From: an uncultured Flavobacteriales bacterium
Lineage (GTDB): Bacteria; Bacteroidota; Bacteroidia; Flavobacteriales_E; Vicingaceae
Reading direction: 5' to 3'
NCBI GenBank assembly: GCA_905479915.1
Contig: CAJQOH010000014.1
Location: 62,001-126,000, forward strand
DNA: 64,000 nucleotides
The notes below the pieces were generated by a model. It was not told the origin of the DNA. It did no database searches and was given only the letters and a program-made list of their open reading frames with translations. The translations under genes and the position numbers were made by a program. Shown here piece by piece: positions 19,083 through 27,482 of the stretch (its first letter is position 1; every line of letters begins with the position of its first letter).

Positions 19083-20285
19083 ATGAAAAAAGTAGCCATT
19101 ATAGGAACAGTAGGAATCCCTTCGAGATATGGAGGTTTTGAAACCTTAGCCCATCACCTAACAGATCAATTAAAAGATGAATTTAAGTTTACTGTTTATT
19201 GTAGTAAAAAAGCCTACAAAAAAGAAGAGCGCATAAGTCATTTTAATAAAGCTAAGCTCGTTTATTTACCCTTTGATGCTAACGGTGTTCAAAGTATTGT
19301 TTATGACATTTTCTCAATTTTACATGCATTGTTTTTTGCGGATACACTATTGGTATTGGGAGTTTCTGGAGGTATTGCAATTCCTTTTGTTCGGCTTTTT
19401 AGTCGTGAAAAAATCATTGTAAATATTGATGGTCTAGAGTGGAGGAGAAACAAGTGGAATAAATTCGCAAAATGGTTTCTCAAATTTTCAGAAAAAATAG
19501 CTGTTAAATTTTCACATGCTGATATAACGGATAATGAAGCAATCAAGAGGTATACATCAATAAATTATAAAACATTAAGTCATCTAATTGAATATGGGGG
19601 AGACCATACCATTCAGTTTGGTTCAGGCAAACCATATATCAAAAAATACCCTTTTCTTAAAAAAGGATATGCCTTTAAAGTGGCAAGAATTGAACCTGAA
19701 AACAATATTCATATGGTTTTGGAAGCTTTTTCTAAAACAAAACAACACCTTGTAATTGTTGGAAATTGGAATAAAAGTAATTATGGAATTCAATTAAAGA
19801 CCAAATATCAAAAATTTGACAACATCATATTACACGATCCAATTTATGATCAAGAGGAGTTGGATGTAATTAGAAGAAATTGCTTGGTATATATTCATGG
19901 TCATAGTGCTGGAGGAACGAATCCCTCATTAGTAGAAGCAATGTGTTTGAAATTACCAATTGTATCATTTGATGTTAGCTACAATAGGGCTAGCACAGAG
20001 AATGAAGCTCATTATTTTAAAAATACAAAAGATTTAATCCAGCTTATCAACAATCTTAACCCCCATCATTTAATTGAAAATTCAATTAAAATGGATCAAA
20101 TTGCTAAAAGAAGATATCAATGGAGTGTAATTGCTAGCAAGTATAGGAACCTAATTTACACCTTCAATTACAATTATAAAAAACACAACATTAAGGCAAA
20201 CATATCAGAATTAAAAAGTGATTATTTGCGCAAAAGAGGATTGGCTCATTTAAGTGATCCTAAATACTACTATCAAAACGACTAA
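19083..20285 (+). CDS. Glycosyltransferase with DUF1972 N-terminal domain (rhamnosyltransferase-like)
   Basis: The protein (400 aa) opens with KKVAIIGTVGIPSRYGGFET, the signature of the DUF1972 domain found in Cps2T/WchF-type rhamnosyltransferases. The C-terminal half is a GT4 domain with ARIEPENNIHMVLEAF and IHGHSAGGTNPSLVEAM, the latter holding the nucleotide-sugar-binding glutamate. It likely adds an early sugar to a lipid-linked oligosaccharide. A 130-bp gap separates it from the previous gene, and 2 bp separate it from the next, with which it is surely cotranscribed. Rhamnose as donor is inference from the family only. Confidence 0.85.
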   Translation: MKKVAIIGTVGIPSRYGGFETLAHHLTDQLKDEFKFTVYCSKKAYKKEERISHFNKAKLVYLPFDANGVQSIVYDIFSILHALFFADTLLVLGVSGGIAIPFVRLFSREKIIVNIDGLEWRRNKWNKFAKWFLKFSEKIAVKFSHADITDNEAIKRYTSINYKTLSHLIEYGGDHTIQFGSGKPYIKKYPFLKKGYAFKVARIEPENNIHMVLEAFSKTKQHLVIVGNWNKSNYGIQLKTKYQKFDNIILHDPIYDQEELDVIRRNCLVYIHGHSAGGTNPSLVEAMCLKLPIVSFDVSYNRASTENEAHYFKNTKDLIQLINNLNPHHLIENSIKMDQIAKRRYQWSVIASKYRNLIYTFNYNYKKHNIKANISELKSDYLRKRGLAHLSDPKYYYQND

Positions 20286-20287
20286 TT

Positions 20288-21379
20288 ATGAAAGATTTAA
20301 TACAAATAGCAGTACCGGCTCTGTTGGCACTAATAATAGCGCTAATCATCATACCTGTTGTAATAAAATGGGTAAATAAACGAGGGTTTTTAGCTGTTCC
20401 AAATCACAGAACCTCTCACACGATACCAACACCGTCAATGGGAGGAATAGGCGTGTATATTGGTTTGCTGGCCATCCTACCGTTCTTAATTTTCAACTTT
20501 GAAATTGCTACATTACTTATTTGTGTAACCATCTTGTTTTTTGCAGGCTTCTGGGATGATAGGTTTGATATGAAGTCATTAGTAAAGCTTGCTGTTCAAC
20601 TAATTTGTGCAATTGCACTGTATGCTGTTGGTTTTAGAATTGACAATTTACACGGTATTATGGGAATTCATGAAATCCCAGCAATATGGAGTAGCATGAT
20701 TACAATCGTATTTATTGTTGGTGTGACTAATGCTTTTAATCTTATTGATGGTATCGATGGTCTAGCAGGAGGTGTTTCATTGATAAATTCATTCTTTTTT
20801 GGATTGATATTTTTAATGAATAATCAAATAAACTATGCTGTAATAGCATTTGCACTTTGCGGAGCTTTATTAGGATTTTTAAAGTATAATTTTTCTCCAG
20901 CTAAAATCTTTATGGGAGATACAGGCTCTCTATTTCTTGGCTTATTAATGAGTGTTTTTATTATTAAAACATTACAAACTAATATCAATACGGAGCTAAG
21001 TATTTCGGTTTCCTTGATATTGGTTTTTTTACCAGTATTTGATACGTTGAGAATTTTTATGTTTAGAATCCTAAAAAAGAAAAGTCCATTTTCTGCAGAT
21101 AAAAACCATTTGCATCATTTGGTATTAAAGATTACTCCAAATCATAAACATGCAACGTTGTTAATATGCCTGTTTCATTGTAGCTTATTGAGTTTAGTTT
21201 TTTTAAGAACCTATTTAGATTCATCAGTTTTATTAACGAGTTTAATAGGGTTACTCTTAGTTCTTAGTACATTTTTTATGCTAGTTATACTCATCATAGA
21301 AATAGTTCAGAAAATACAAAAAATGAAACAATCAATAAGGTTGATAAAAAGCAGAAATAACCTCCTTAAAAATATTTAA
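20288..21379 (+). CDS. WecA/TagO-type undecaprenyl-phosphate sugar-1-phosphate transferase
   Basis: The 363-residue polytopic membrane protein carries the diagnostic motifs of the MraY/WecA superfamily: PNHRTSHTIPTPSMGG, the first aspartates in FWDDRFDMK, NAFNLIDGIDGLAGG, the conserved FMGDTGSLFLG, and a C-terminal His motif DKNHLHHLVL. It transfers a sugar-1-phosphate (GlcNAc or similar) from a UDP sugar to undecaprenyl phosphate, the first step of polysaccharide repeat assembly. It has about ten hydrophobic segments. It starts 2 bp after the DUF1972 glycosyltransferase. No flippase, polymerase or export genes are in this window, so the locus is only part of a pathway. Confidence 0.9.
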   Translation: MKDLIQIAVPALLALIIALIIIPVVIKWVNKRGFLAVPNHRTSHTIPTPSMGGIGVYIGLLAILPFLIFNFEIATLLICVTILFFAGFWDDRFDMKSLVKLAVQLICAIALYAVGFRIDNLHGIMGIHEIPAIWSSMITIVFIVGVTNAFNLIDGIDGLAGGVSLINSFFFGLIFLMNNQINYAVIAFALCGALLGFLKYNFSPAKIFMGDTGSLFLGLLMSVFIIKTLQTNINTELSISVSLILVFLPVFDTLRIFMFRILKKKSPFSADKNHLHHLVLKITPNHKHATLLICLFHCSLLSLVFLRTYLDSSVLLTSLIGLLLVLSTFFMLVILIIEIVQKIQKMKQSIRLIKSRNNLLKNI

Positions 21380-21382
21380 ACC

Positions 21383-21886
21383 ATGAAAAAAATCAAAAAC
21401 ATATTTGTTATAGAAGATAGTCGAATCTTATCCGAAATCATTGCAATTCAACTAAAACGTCAATTCAATTGTAGTGTTAATATTTTTAACAATGGGGATG
21501 CTGTTTCTTATAACATCAAAAAACATTCACCAGATCTAATTGTACTTGATTATAATTTTAACGATCCAGATTTAAGCTATAATAATGGCTTAGAAGTTTT
21601 GGTTGAAGTCAAAAAGAAATCCAATATACCTGTTATTGTTTTTTCTGGTCAACGCGATATGGATATCGCTTTAGAAATTGTTAAAAAAGGGGCAAATGAT
21701 TACATCAGTAAAGATGGTGATGATTTTATGGAAGTGTTATTAAGTTCGATTGAAGACATCTTTAATATCAAAAACTCTAAGGGTAAAATAAAGAAGTTGA
21801 AAAATGATCTAAAGAAAGGTTTTTTGTTTCTGTTTTTAGCTTCACTTACTGCTATTTCAGTATTTAATTTCGCTTATAATATTTAG
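21383..21886 (+). CDS. Response-regulator receiver protein with C-terminal membrane helix
   Basis: Residues 5-125 are a CheY-like receiver: acidic pair E11-D12, phosphoacceptor D56 in LIVLDYN, a Ser in IVFSGQ and the conserved Lys in DYISKDG. There is no DNA-binding or enzymatic output. Instead a basic stretch (about 134-146) leads into a single hydrophobic segment GFLFLFLASLTAISVF near the end, which suggests a tail-anchored, membrane-bound receiver. It starts 3 bp after the WecA-like gene, so it probably tunes polysaccharide synthesis at the membrane. The cognate kinase is not visible. It converges with the SDR gene with no gap. Confidence 0.8.
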   Translation: MKKIKNIFVIEDSRILSEIIAIQLKRQFNCSVNIFNNGDAVSYNIKKHSPDLIVLDYNFNDPDLSYNNGLEVLVEVKKKSNIPVIVFSGQRDMDIALEIVKKGANDYISKDGDDFMEVLLSSIEDIFNIKNSKGKIKKLKNDLKKGFLFLFLASLTAISVFNFAYNI

Positions 21887-23308
21887 TTATGCTTTCTTGG
21901 TCAGTTTTCTTATTAAACCTCGAAAGATAAATCCATGAAAGGGTAGGACAGCATACCAATAGAGCCTGCCTAACAAACCTAAAGGTCTAAATGTGGCTGT
22001 TTGGATTAAGGAGTCATCCTCAATTTTAAATTCTAGCCATGCCTCACCTGGTAGTTTCATTTCCGCAAAAAGCAACAATCTACCTTCTTCTTTATTGGCA
22101 TAAAGTACTCTCCAAAAGTCCAATGAATCTCCAGTTGATATAGAAGTCTGATTAGTTCTTCCTCTTCTCAACCCAACACCTCCAACTAGTTTATCTAAAA
22201 ATCCACGAACCCTCCAAAGCCAATTGCCATAATACCACCCTTGTTTACCACCTACAGACCATATTTTTTCAATGGTACGCTCATGATTTACAATACTACT
22301 TGCTCTTTTATCTGTAAAACATCCAAAAGAAGGAACCTCAATAAAGCTAGAAATATTCATGTTTAACCCACTGCTCGAATGAGAATCTTTCCAGCTAGAA
22401 ACGATTTCATTTTTTTCAATCTTATTAAAAGCATCTATAAGAGTTTGTTTATATGGAATAGGGGTGATGCCTAATATTTTATTGATATCATTGTTTCTAC
22501 AAACTACCTCTACTTTCATACTATCAACTAAAGACCTTGCGAGCTTATAAGATGTAGAAGTTACAAAATAAAGCCAATAAGAAGATAGTCTAGGAGTCAT
22601 AACAGGAACTGTTATTATTTTTCGTTTTAAGCCTCTAATTTCAGCAAAAGAAAGTAACATTTCTTTATAGGAAAGCACATTGTTCGAGCCAATATCAAAA
22701 TTTTTATCAAACATTTTTTCATTGAGGATGGATTCAATAAGAAACCTCTGAACATCCATTATACCAATAGGTTGGCATTTAGTAAGTAACCATTTTGGAG
22801 TAATCATAATTGGTAATTTCTCAACCAAATCACGCATTATTTCAAATGAAGCACTACCTGATCCTATAATAATTCCGGCCCTAAGACAGGTAAAAGCGTA
22901 ATCTCCTTTTTCCAGCTCCTCTTCAACTCTTTTTCGAGAAAGTAGATGTTTGGATAGGTTTGTTTCATTAATGATACCACTTAAATAGATAACTTGTTTA
23001 GCATTGGTTAACCCTATCTTTTCTCGAAAGTTTATTGCAGACTTTTCTTCTAAAGATTTATAATTATCTGATGAAGACATTGAATGCACTAAATAGAATG
23101 CAACATCAATATCATTGGGGATTTTTGAAAGAGAAGTTGAGTTGAGTAAATCAACTTCTAGAACAGTGATGTTTTTGATTAATGATTTATCTGGATTAAA
23201 TCTAGATTTATCTCGAACACAACATACTACATGATGTCCATTATTAACTAACAATGGAAGGATTCGTTTACCAATATAACCTGTTGCTCCTGTTAATAGT
23301 ATTTTCAT
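21887..23308 (-). CDS. SDR-family NAD(P)-binding protein with C-terminal DUF2867 domain
   Basis: The N-terminus MKILLTGATGYIGKRILPLL is an atypical-SDR Rossmann fold with the G-x-x-G-x-x-G motif, like NmrA/YbjT proteins. Residues about 290-473 match DUF2867, with WYYGNWLWRVRGFLDKLVGG and RGRTNQ. SDR-DUF2867 fusions are common next to photolyase and B12-MerR genes in marine Bacteroidota, but their reaction is unknown. Its upstream region carries one copy of the GTTTAA-N16-TTAAAC palindrome that also marks the carotenoid operon, so I infer light-dependent control. The gene is monocistronic. Confidence 0.85.
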   Translation of the reverse strand: MKILLTGATGYIGKRILPLLVNNGHHVVCCVRDKSRFNPDKSLIKNITVLEVDLLNSTSLSKIPNDIDVAFYLVHSMSSSDNYKSLEEKSAINFREKIGLTNAKQVIYLSGIINETNLSKHLLSRKRVEEELEKGDYAFTCLRAGIIIGSGSASFEIMRDLVEKLPIMITPKWLLTKCQPIGIMDVQRFLIESILNEKMFDKNFDIGSNNVLSYKEMLLSFAEIRGLKRKIITVPVMTPRLSSYWLYFVTSTSYKLARSLVDSMKVEVVCRNNDINKILGITPIPYKQTLIDAFNKIEKNEIVSSWKDSHSSSGLNMNISSFIEVPSFGCFTDKRASSIVNHERTIEKIWSVGGKQGWYYGNWLWRVRGFLDKLVGGVGLRRGRTNQTSISTGDSLDFWRVLYANKEEGRLLLFAEMKLPGEAWLEFKIEDDSLIQTATFRPLGLLGRLYWYAVLPFHGFIFRGLIRKLTKKA

Positions 23309-23324
23309 TTACGACACTTATTAT

Positions 23325-23352
23325 GTTTAAATATATAAAAATAAAGTTAAAC
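23325..23352. promoter_or_regulatory. Putative CarH-type operator A, upstream of the SDR-DUF2867 gene
   Basis: The perfect inverted repeat GTTTAA (23325-23330), 16 bp, TTAAAC (23347-23352) lies 17-44 bp upstream of the SDR start codon. The same hexamers with the same spacing occur in front of three other transcription units here. A further single GTTTAA half-site is at 23392-23397. Confidence 0.65.
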
Positions 23353-23649
23353 ATAATATGCAAAGCATTACAGTTTTGATGTATAATTATTGTTTAAAGT
23401 AAGTCATTTTTTGACATGTACTAATAGCTGTAAATAAAGCCCAAACAAATATGGCACAGAAGGAGAATGGTGTTTAGTGCATCCTTTATTGATGTTTGAA
23501 ACGTGTGGAGGTGTTTTTGTACATAAATGTCTTTAATAAAATTTTATAATAATCATAGTCTTTTTAATTGATGGCAAAAAATAGTATAATATTTTTTTAA
23601 ATATATGTATCAGGTAATCAGGTGTTAAGTTGTTTTTTTTAAATGTTTT

Positions 23650-23677
23650 GTTTAATAAAATACATTAAAACTTAAAC
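23650..23677. promoter_or_regulatory. Putative CarH-type operator C1, upstream of the DUF4397/T9SS gene
   Basis: A perfect GTTTAA-N16-TTAAAC inverted repeat, 63 bp upstream of the start codon. It forms a tandem pair with operator C2; the two centres are 44 bp apart, about four helix turns, which would suit a dimer-of-dimers regulator. The rest of the 430-bp gap from 23309 holds operator A and no gene that I can see. Confidence 0.6.
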
Positions 23678-23693
23678 ATTGTGAAAATATTTT

Positions 23694-23721
23694 GTTTATG
23701 TTTGCAGTGTAAAACTTAAAC
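23694..23721. promoter_or_regulatory. Putative CarH-type operator C2 overlapping a TAnnTTTG promoter element
   Basis: GTTTAT-N16-TTAAAC (one mismatch to the consensus) lies 18 bp before the start codon. A perfect Bacteroidota -7 element TATGTTTG at 23697-23704 lies inside it, so a bound regulator would cover the promoter and start site. I saw no clear -33 element at the usual distance. Confidence 0.55.
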
Positions 23722-23739
23722 AAAATAAAAATTTTAATT

Positions 23740-25458
23740 ATGAAAAAACTATTCTTATTCGCTGTAATTGGTGTATTCTCAATTTCAGCTAACGCGCAAA
23801 CTGCAAGACTACAAGCAATCCACAATTCGGCTGATGCAGCAGCTGACACTGTTGATGTATGGCTAACAACGTCATCAGGATCAAGTAAGCTTATAGATGA
23901 TTTTACTTTTAGAAGTGCATCACCATTTATTAATGCTCCAGCTGGGTCACCGATTACAATAGGAATAGCTGGTAAAAACAGCACAGTGATAGGTGATACA
24001 ATTGCAGGGTTATCTTTTGATTTTAATCTTACAGCAACCGAAACATACATTTTAGTTGCTGAAGGTATTGTTAGTGCTTCAGGATACTCTCCAGCTACAC
24101 CATTTGACATTGAATTATATGCATTGGGGCAGGAAGCATCAAATACTATGGGTAATACCGATGTTTTAGTTCATCATGGTGTTACTGATGCTCCAACTGT
24201 TGATATTTATGAAGCATCAGCTGGTATACTAGTAGATAATGCTGCTTACACGAATTTTTCTGCTTACATCCCATTAGCAACACTTGATTATGATCTGGAG
24301 GTTAGGGATGGCTCTGGTTCAACCATATTAAAAGCTTATGATGCTCCTTTGGCAACATTGAACTTAACGAGCCAAGCTATAGTTGTTTTAGCTTCAGGCT
24401 TTTTAAACCCAGACAATAACAGTAGCGGACCTGCTTTTGGATTATATGCTGCTCTTGCTTCAGGAGGGCCGCTGGTAGCATTGCCTGAAAAAACAGCTAA
24501 AGTTCAAGCCATTCACAATTCCGCTGATGCCGCTACTGATACGGTGGATGTTTATATGACAACTGCACTAGGATCAAGTTTATTGGTAGATGATTTTGCT
24601 TTTAGAAGTGCAACACCATTTATTGATGCGCCAGCTGGAGGAGTTGAATTTACCTTATCTTTTGCTGGGAAAAATAGTTCTTCAATAAATGATACAATAG
24701 TAGGTTTGTCATTTAGCTATTCTTTAATAGCAGATGAAAAATATATTTTAGTTGCAGATGGAATTGTAAGTTCTGCAGGGTATTCTCCAGCTACACCATT
24801 CTCTATTGAAGTATATGCTATGGGGCAGGACTCAGCAATGTTGGCAGGTAATACAGATGTTCTTGTTCATCATGGATCTACAGATGCTCCAGATGTTGAT
24901 GTTGATGAAGTAACCGCAGGAAACTTAGTAAATAATGCTTCGTATACAGATTTTGCAGGTTATTTACCATTAGCAACAGCTGACTACCAATTATTGGTAA
25001 AAGACTCATCTGGAACAACAACTGTTGCTAGTTTTGATGCACCTTTAGCAACATTAAATCTAGATGATTTAGCTTTAGTTGTAGTTGCATCTGGTTTTTT
25101 AAATCCAGCAAACAATTCTGGCGGTTCGGCATTTGGTCTTTTTGTAGCACTTCCTAGTGGAGGGGATTTAGTTGAATTACCAGCCTCAACAACTACTGGT
25201 TTAGATGAAAATACTATTGATAGGTTAGCTCTAAAACTATATCCTAATCCAGTAAATGACTTTTTAACTATAGGAGACATTAATCTTAATTCAGTGAATA
25301 TTGCAATAGTTGATGCAGTAGGTAGGCAAATTCAAAATGGACTGTTTAATGTTAGCAATAATTCAATAAATGTTGCTAAAATTTCTCAAGGGAGCTACTA
25401 TATAATTATATCTAATGATATAGAAATTATAGGGCGCTCTAAATTTATAAAACATTAA
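23740..25458 (+). CDS. Secreted twin-DUF4397 protein with T9SS sorting domain
   Basis: The 572-residue protein has a signal peptide (MKKLFLFAVIGVFSISANA). Two homologous modules of about 220 residues follow: one from about 20, starting ARLQAIHNSADAAADTVDV, and one from about 250, starting KVQAIHNSADAATDTVDV. Each contains an FRSA(S/T)PFI(N/D)APAG segment, a VGLSF-type strand and a DVLVHHG(V/S)TDAP segment, matching the DUF4397 family. The last 80 residues (from LKLYPNPVNDF) are a type A sorting domain for the type IX secretion system, so it should reach the cell surface. Its function is unknown. Two tandem palindromes of the carotenoid-operon type precede it. A strong terminator follows, so it is monocistronic. 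Confidence 0.88.
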   Translation: MKKLFLFAVIGVFSISANAQTARLQAIHNSADAAADTVDVWLTTSSGSSKLIDDFTFRSASPFINAPAGSPITIGIAGKNSTVIGDTIAGLSFDFNLTATETYILVAEGIVSASGYSPATPFDIELYALGQEASNTMGNTDVLVHHGVTDAPTVDIYEASAGILVDNAAYTNFSAYIPLATLDYDLEVRDGSGSTILKAYDAPLATLNLTSQAIVVLASGFLNPDNNSSGPAFGLYAALASGGPLVALPEKTAKVQAIHNSADAATDTVDVYMTTALGSSLLVDDFAFRSATPFIDAPAGGVEFTLSFAGKNSSSINDTIVGLSFSYSLIADEKYILVADGIVSSAGYSPATPFSIEVYAMGQDSAMLAGNTDVLVHHGSTDAPDVDVDEVTAGNLVNNASYTDFAGYLPLATADYQLLVKDSSGTTTVASFDAPLATLNLDDLALVVVASGFLNPANNSGGSAFGLFVALPSGGDLVELPASTTTGLDENTIDRLALKLYPNPVNDFLTIGDINLNSVNIAIVDAVGRQIQNGLFNVSNNSINVAKISQGSYYIIISNDIEIIGRSKFIKH

Positions 25459-25488
25459 TTTTCAATAGCTTATTAATTTTTTTCACTC

Positions 25489-25530
25489 AAAAAAAGGCCT
25501 CCAATCTTTAAGATTGGAGGCCTTTTTTTT
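25489..25530. terminator. Strong bidirectional hairpin terminator
   Basis: A7-GGCCTCCAATCT (25489-25507) pairs with AGATTGGAGGCC-T7 (25511-25529), giving a 19-bp stem with a 3-nt loop. It ends the DUF4397 gene. The following 240 bp up to the MerR gene hold nothing recognisable. Confidence 0.9.
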
Positions 25531-25774
25531 GATAATGATTTCTTATTTTTAAAGTGCGAACCAATCAATCAACTTTAGTTAGCATAATAGTGTTGATTAA
25601 TATTATCAGAATTAAACATCTAGGAAAAGTGAAGTAGAAGGGTTTAGAAGTCTTAGATCTAATAAGTGTGAATGAAAAACGATAAAAATATTTACACAGT
25701 TAAAGCTTATATTCTTTAGAGAAAAAATACACAAACAGGAAGATCTTTTTTTAATGGCTTTATGATATAATCTC

Positions 25775-26659
25775 TTAGATTTTAATTAAACTTTTAAATG
25801 CTTCAAAACTGACAATTGATTTTTGATTGCCGGATAAATTAAGCTTATTAGAAATCTCATTAGAACAACATAAGTACAAGGGTGGACTATTAAATGCTTT
25901 AGTCAAAGTATCAAAATATTTTGTAATAACATCATGACGAGTATTCCTTACCAAAAAAGTTAAATAATGGGTTGGAGAGCTTTGGTGGGAAGTTTGTTGT
26001 AAATTTTCCAATGGAACATTTGCTCCAAGGTATATCACTTTTTTACCTTTAGATCTTAAGCTATAATTTGCAATCAATAAGCCTAAATCATGCTGTTCAC
26101 CTTCAGGTAGAAATAATAACCAATTCTCCGATTTATCAGAGGGTGGAGCTAAAGCATCAATTGCTGCAAATATCTTTTGTTTTATTAAGTTGGTAACAAA
26201 ATGCTCTTGTGCCGGATTAAGTTTTGTGGTTGTCCACAATAAGCCAATCTTGATCAGCATAGGGTAGAATACTTTTTCATAAGCATTCATTAGTCCAAAA
26301 CTTAAAATAGAACTAGAAAATGCTTTTTCAAATGTTGCTTCATCATAAGATAAACCCGCACTAACCATCTGATTGATAAGAGCCTCTTCTCTAGCACTAA
26401 TCTCTCCATCATTTGTTAAAGAGGTAATTTTAGCATTAATTTCATCATTAGTTAATTTACCAATTGTAGAAATCTTATCTCCTGAATTTATCAAAGAAAC
26501 AACATTAAGAAGTTTTCTTAATTGCTCATCATCATAATACCTTATGTTGGTTTCAGTTCTTAGTGGTGTCAATAATTTATAGCGTTGCTCCCAAATTCGA
26601 ATTGTATGAGATTTTACTCCAGAGAGTTTTTCTAAATCAGAAATTTTATATCTACTCAT
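25775..26659 (-). CDS. CarH/LitR-like MerR regulator with cobalamin-binding domain (predicted B12 photoreceptor)
   Basis: I start at the ATG at 26659 (MSRYKISDLEKLSGVKSHTI, 294 aa), where the MerR helix-turn-helix begins at once; an upstream start at 26734 would add 25 unlikely residues. Residues 1-75 are the MerR domain (TIRIWEQRY). About 90-165 is the helical cap of methionine-synthase-type B12 domains, with W142 and E152-H153 in the W-x9-EH pattern that senses light in CarH. About 178-290 is the B12 fold with the lower-ligand motif EGEQHDLG (H190). In CarH, adenosylcobalamin in the dark makes a DNA-binding tetramer that light breaks apart. It is divergent from the carotenoid operon and probably represses both it and itself. 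Confidence 0.9.
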   Translation of the reverse strand: MSRYKISDLEKLSGVKSHTIRIWEQRYKLLTPLRTETNIRYYDDEQLRKLLNVVSLINSGDKISTIGKLTNDEINAKITSLTNDGEISAREEALINQMVSAGLSYDEATFEKAFSSSILSFGLMNAYEKVFYPMLIKIGLLWTTTKLNPAQEHFVTNLIKQKIFAAIDALAPPSDKSENWLLFLPEGEQHDLGLLIANYSLRSKGKKVIYLGANVPLENLQQTSHQSSPTHYLTFLVRNTRHDVITKYFDTLTKAFNSPPLYLCCSNEISNKLNLSGNQKSIVSFEAFKSLIKI

Positions 26660-26662
26660 AGT

Positions 26663-26690
26663 GTTTAATAAATCACAAATATAATTAAAC
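26663..26690. promoter_or_regulatory. Putative CarH-type operator D with embedded promoter of the MerR gene
   Basis: A perfect GTTTAA-N16-TTAAAC repeat begins 3 bp upstream of the regulator's start codon. On the minus strand its spacer holds a perfect -7 element TATATTTG (positions 26676-26683). This arrangement suggests autoregulation. Confidence 0.6.
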
Positions 26691-26817
26691 ATAATTAATT
26701 GGCGCATTTTTTGTTGAAAACATATGATATCCATATATGATACAGTTGTTTATTATTAGAATAGGCTTGTGATTATTTTTTGAAATCATAATGTTTATAT
26801 TTTATTAATATAAAAAT

Positions 26818-26845
26818 GTTTAAGATAAATTCAAATAAGTAAAAC
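26818..26845. promoter_or_regulatory. Putative CarH-type operator B1, distal copy at the carotenoid operon
   Basis: GTTTAA-N16-TAAAAC (one mismatch in the right half) lies upstream of the operon's -7 element. Its centre is 43 bp from that of operator B2, nearly the same pairing distance as operators C1 and C2. Confidence 0.5.
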
Positions 26846-26853
26846 AAAATACT

Positions 26854-26861
26854 TACATTTG
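26854..26861 (+). promoter_or_regulatory. -7 promoter element of the carotenoid operon
   Basis: TACATTTG matches the Bacteroidota -7 consensus TAnnTTTG exactly. It abuts operator B2, sharing its first G, so transcription would start within the operator. Confidence 0.55.
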
Positions 26862-26888
26862 TTTAATGTTTTAATAAAAAAGTTAAAC
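26861..26888. promoter_or_regulatory. Putative CarH-type operator B2, proximal copy at the carotenoid operon
   Basis: A perfect GTTTAA-N16-TTAAAC inverted repeat lies between the -7 element and the ATG at 26892. A bound repressor here would block initiation of the whole SOUL-crt-gpx operon. Confidence 0.65.
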
Positions 26889-26891
26889 GAA

Positions 26892-27482
26892 ATGAATCTA
26901 ACACTAATAATTATAAGCGCTGTAATGACTATTGGATTATTTAGTCAATACAAAACAAATAAGATGGTTCAGGAAACGGAGAAGCCTAAATATGAATTAA
27001 TTCAGAGCTTTGACGAATTTGAAGTGAGAAAATACCCAAAAATGATTTTAGCCACAACTAAAATAAAAGGCAATAGTTATTCTAAAAACTCAAGTAGAGG
27101 ATTTCAAAATGTAGCAGGCTATATTTTTGGTGGTAATGATGAGAACAAACAAATAAGCATGACATCTCCAGTTATTGCTTCTGTAGAAGACTCTATGACC
27201 ATGAGCTTTATACTTCCTTCAGAATACAGTCTAAATGAACTTCCGCTTCCTAACAACGATAATGTGAAAATTTCAATACAACCAGAACGAGTAATGGCCA
27301 TAATCAGTTTTAGTGGTTTTGCCAATGACAATGACATAGAGCATTACACAAAAATTCTAAAACAACAATTAGCTAAAGAAGGTCTGTCTAATAAAGGAAA
27401 AGTATTTTTTCAAGGTTACGACCCGCCTTTTAAATTAACAGACAGAACAAACGAAGTTGCAATCGAATTGTTAAGCTTATGA
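26892..27482 (+). CDS. SOUL/HBP-family heme-binding-like protein
   Basis: I choose the ATG at 26892 (MNLTLIIISAVMTIGLFSQ); a TTG start at 26859 would place coding sequence inside the operator. The 196-residue product has an N-terminal hydrophobic segment, so it is membrane-anchored or exported. It then has a SOUL domain: KYELIQSFDEFEVRKYP at its start, SMTSPVIA in the middle and a final FQGYDPPFKLTDRTNEVAIEL. SOUL proteins bind heme or related tetrapyrroles, and their role in bacteria is poorly known. It is the first gene of the carotenoid operon and its TGA stop overlaps the crtI ATG. A role in photo-oxidative protection is inference from context. Confidence 0.85.
   Translation: MNLTLIIISAVMTIGLFSQYKTNKMVQETEKPKYELIQSFDEFEVRKYPKMILATTKIKGNSYSKNSSRGFQNVAGYIFGGNDENKQISMTSPVIASVEDSMTMSFILPSEYSLNELPLPNNDNVKISIQPERVMAIISFSGFANDNDIEHYTKILKQQLAKEGLSNKGKVFFQGYDPPFKLTDRTNEVAIELLSL

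Noticed and set aside
23740-24110. 152-codon minus-strand frame opposite the DUF4397 gene
   Set aside because: It is antisense to a clear T9SS protein gene, and its composition mirrors that gene's repeats.
23740-25458. Tandem duplication as a DNA repeat element
   Set aside because: The similarity is at protein level between two DUF4397 modules and has diverged at DNA level, so it is an old internal duplication rather than a DNA repeat.
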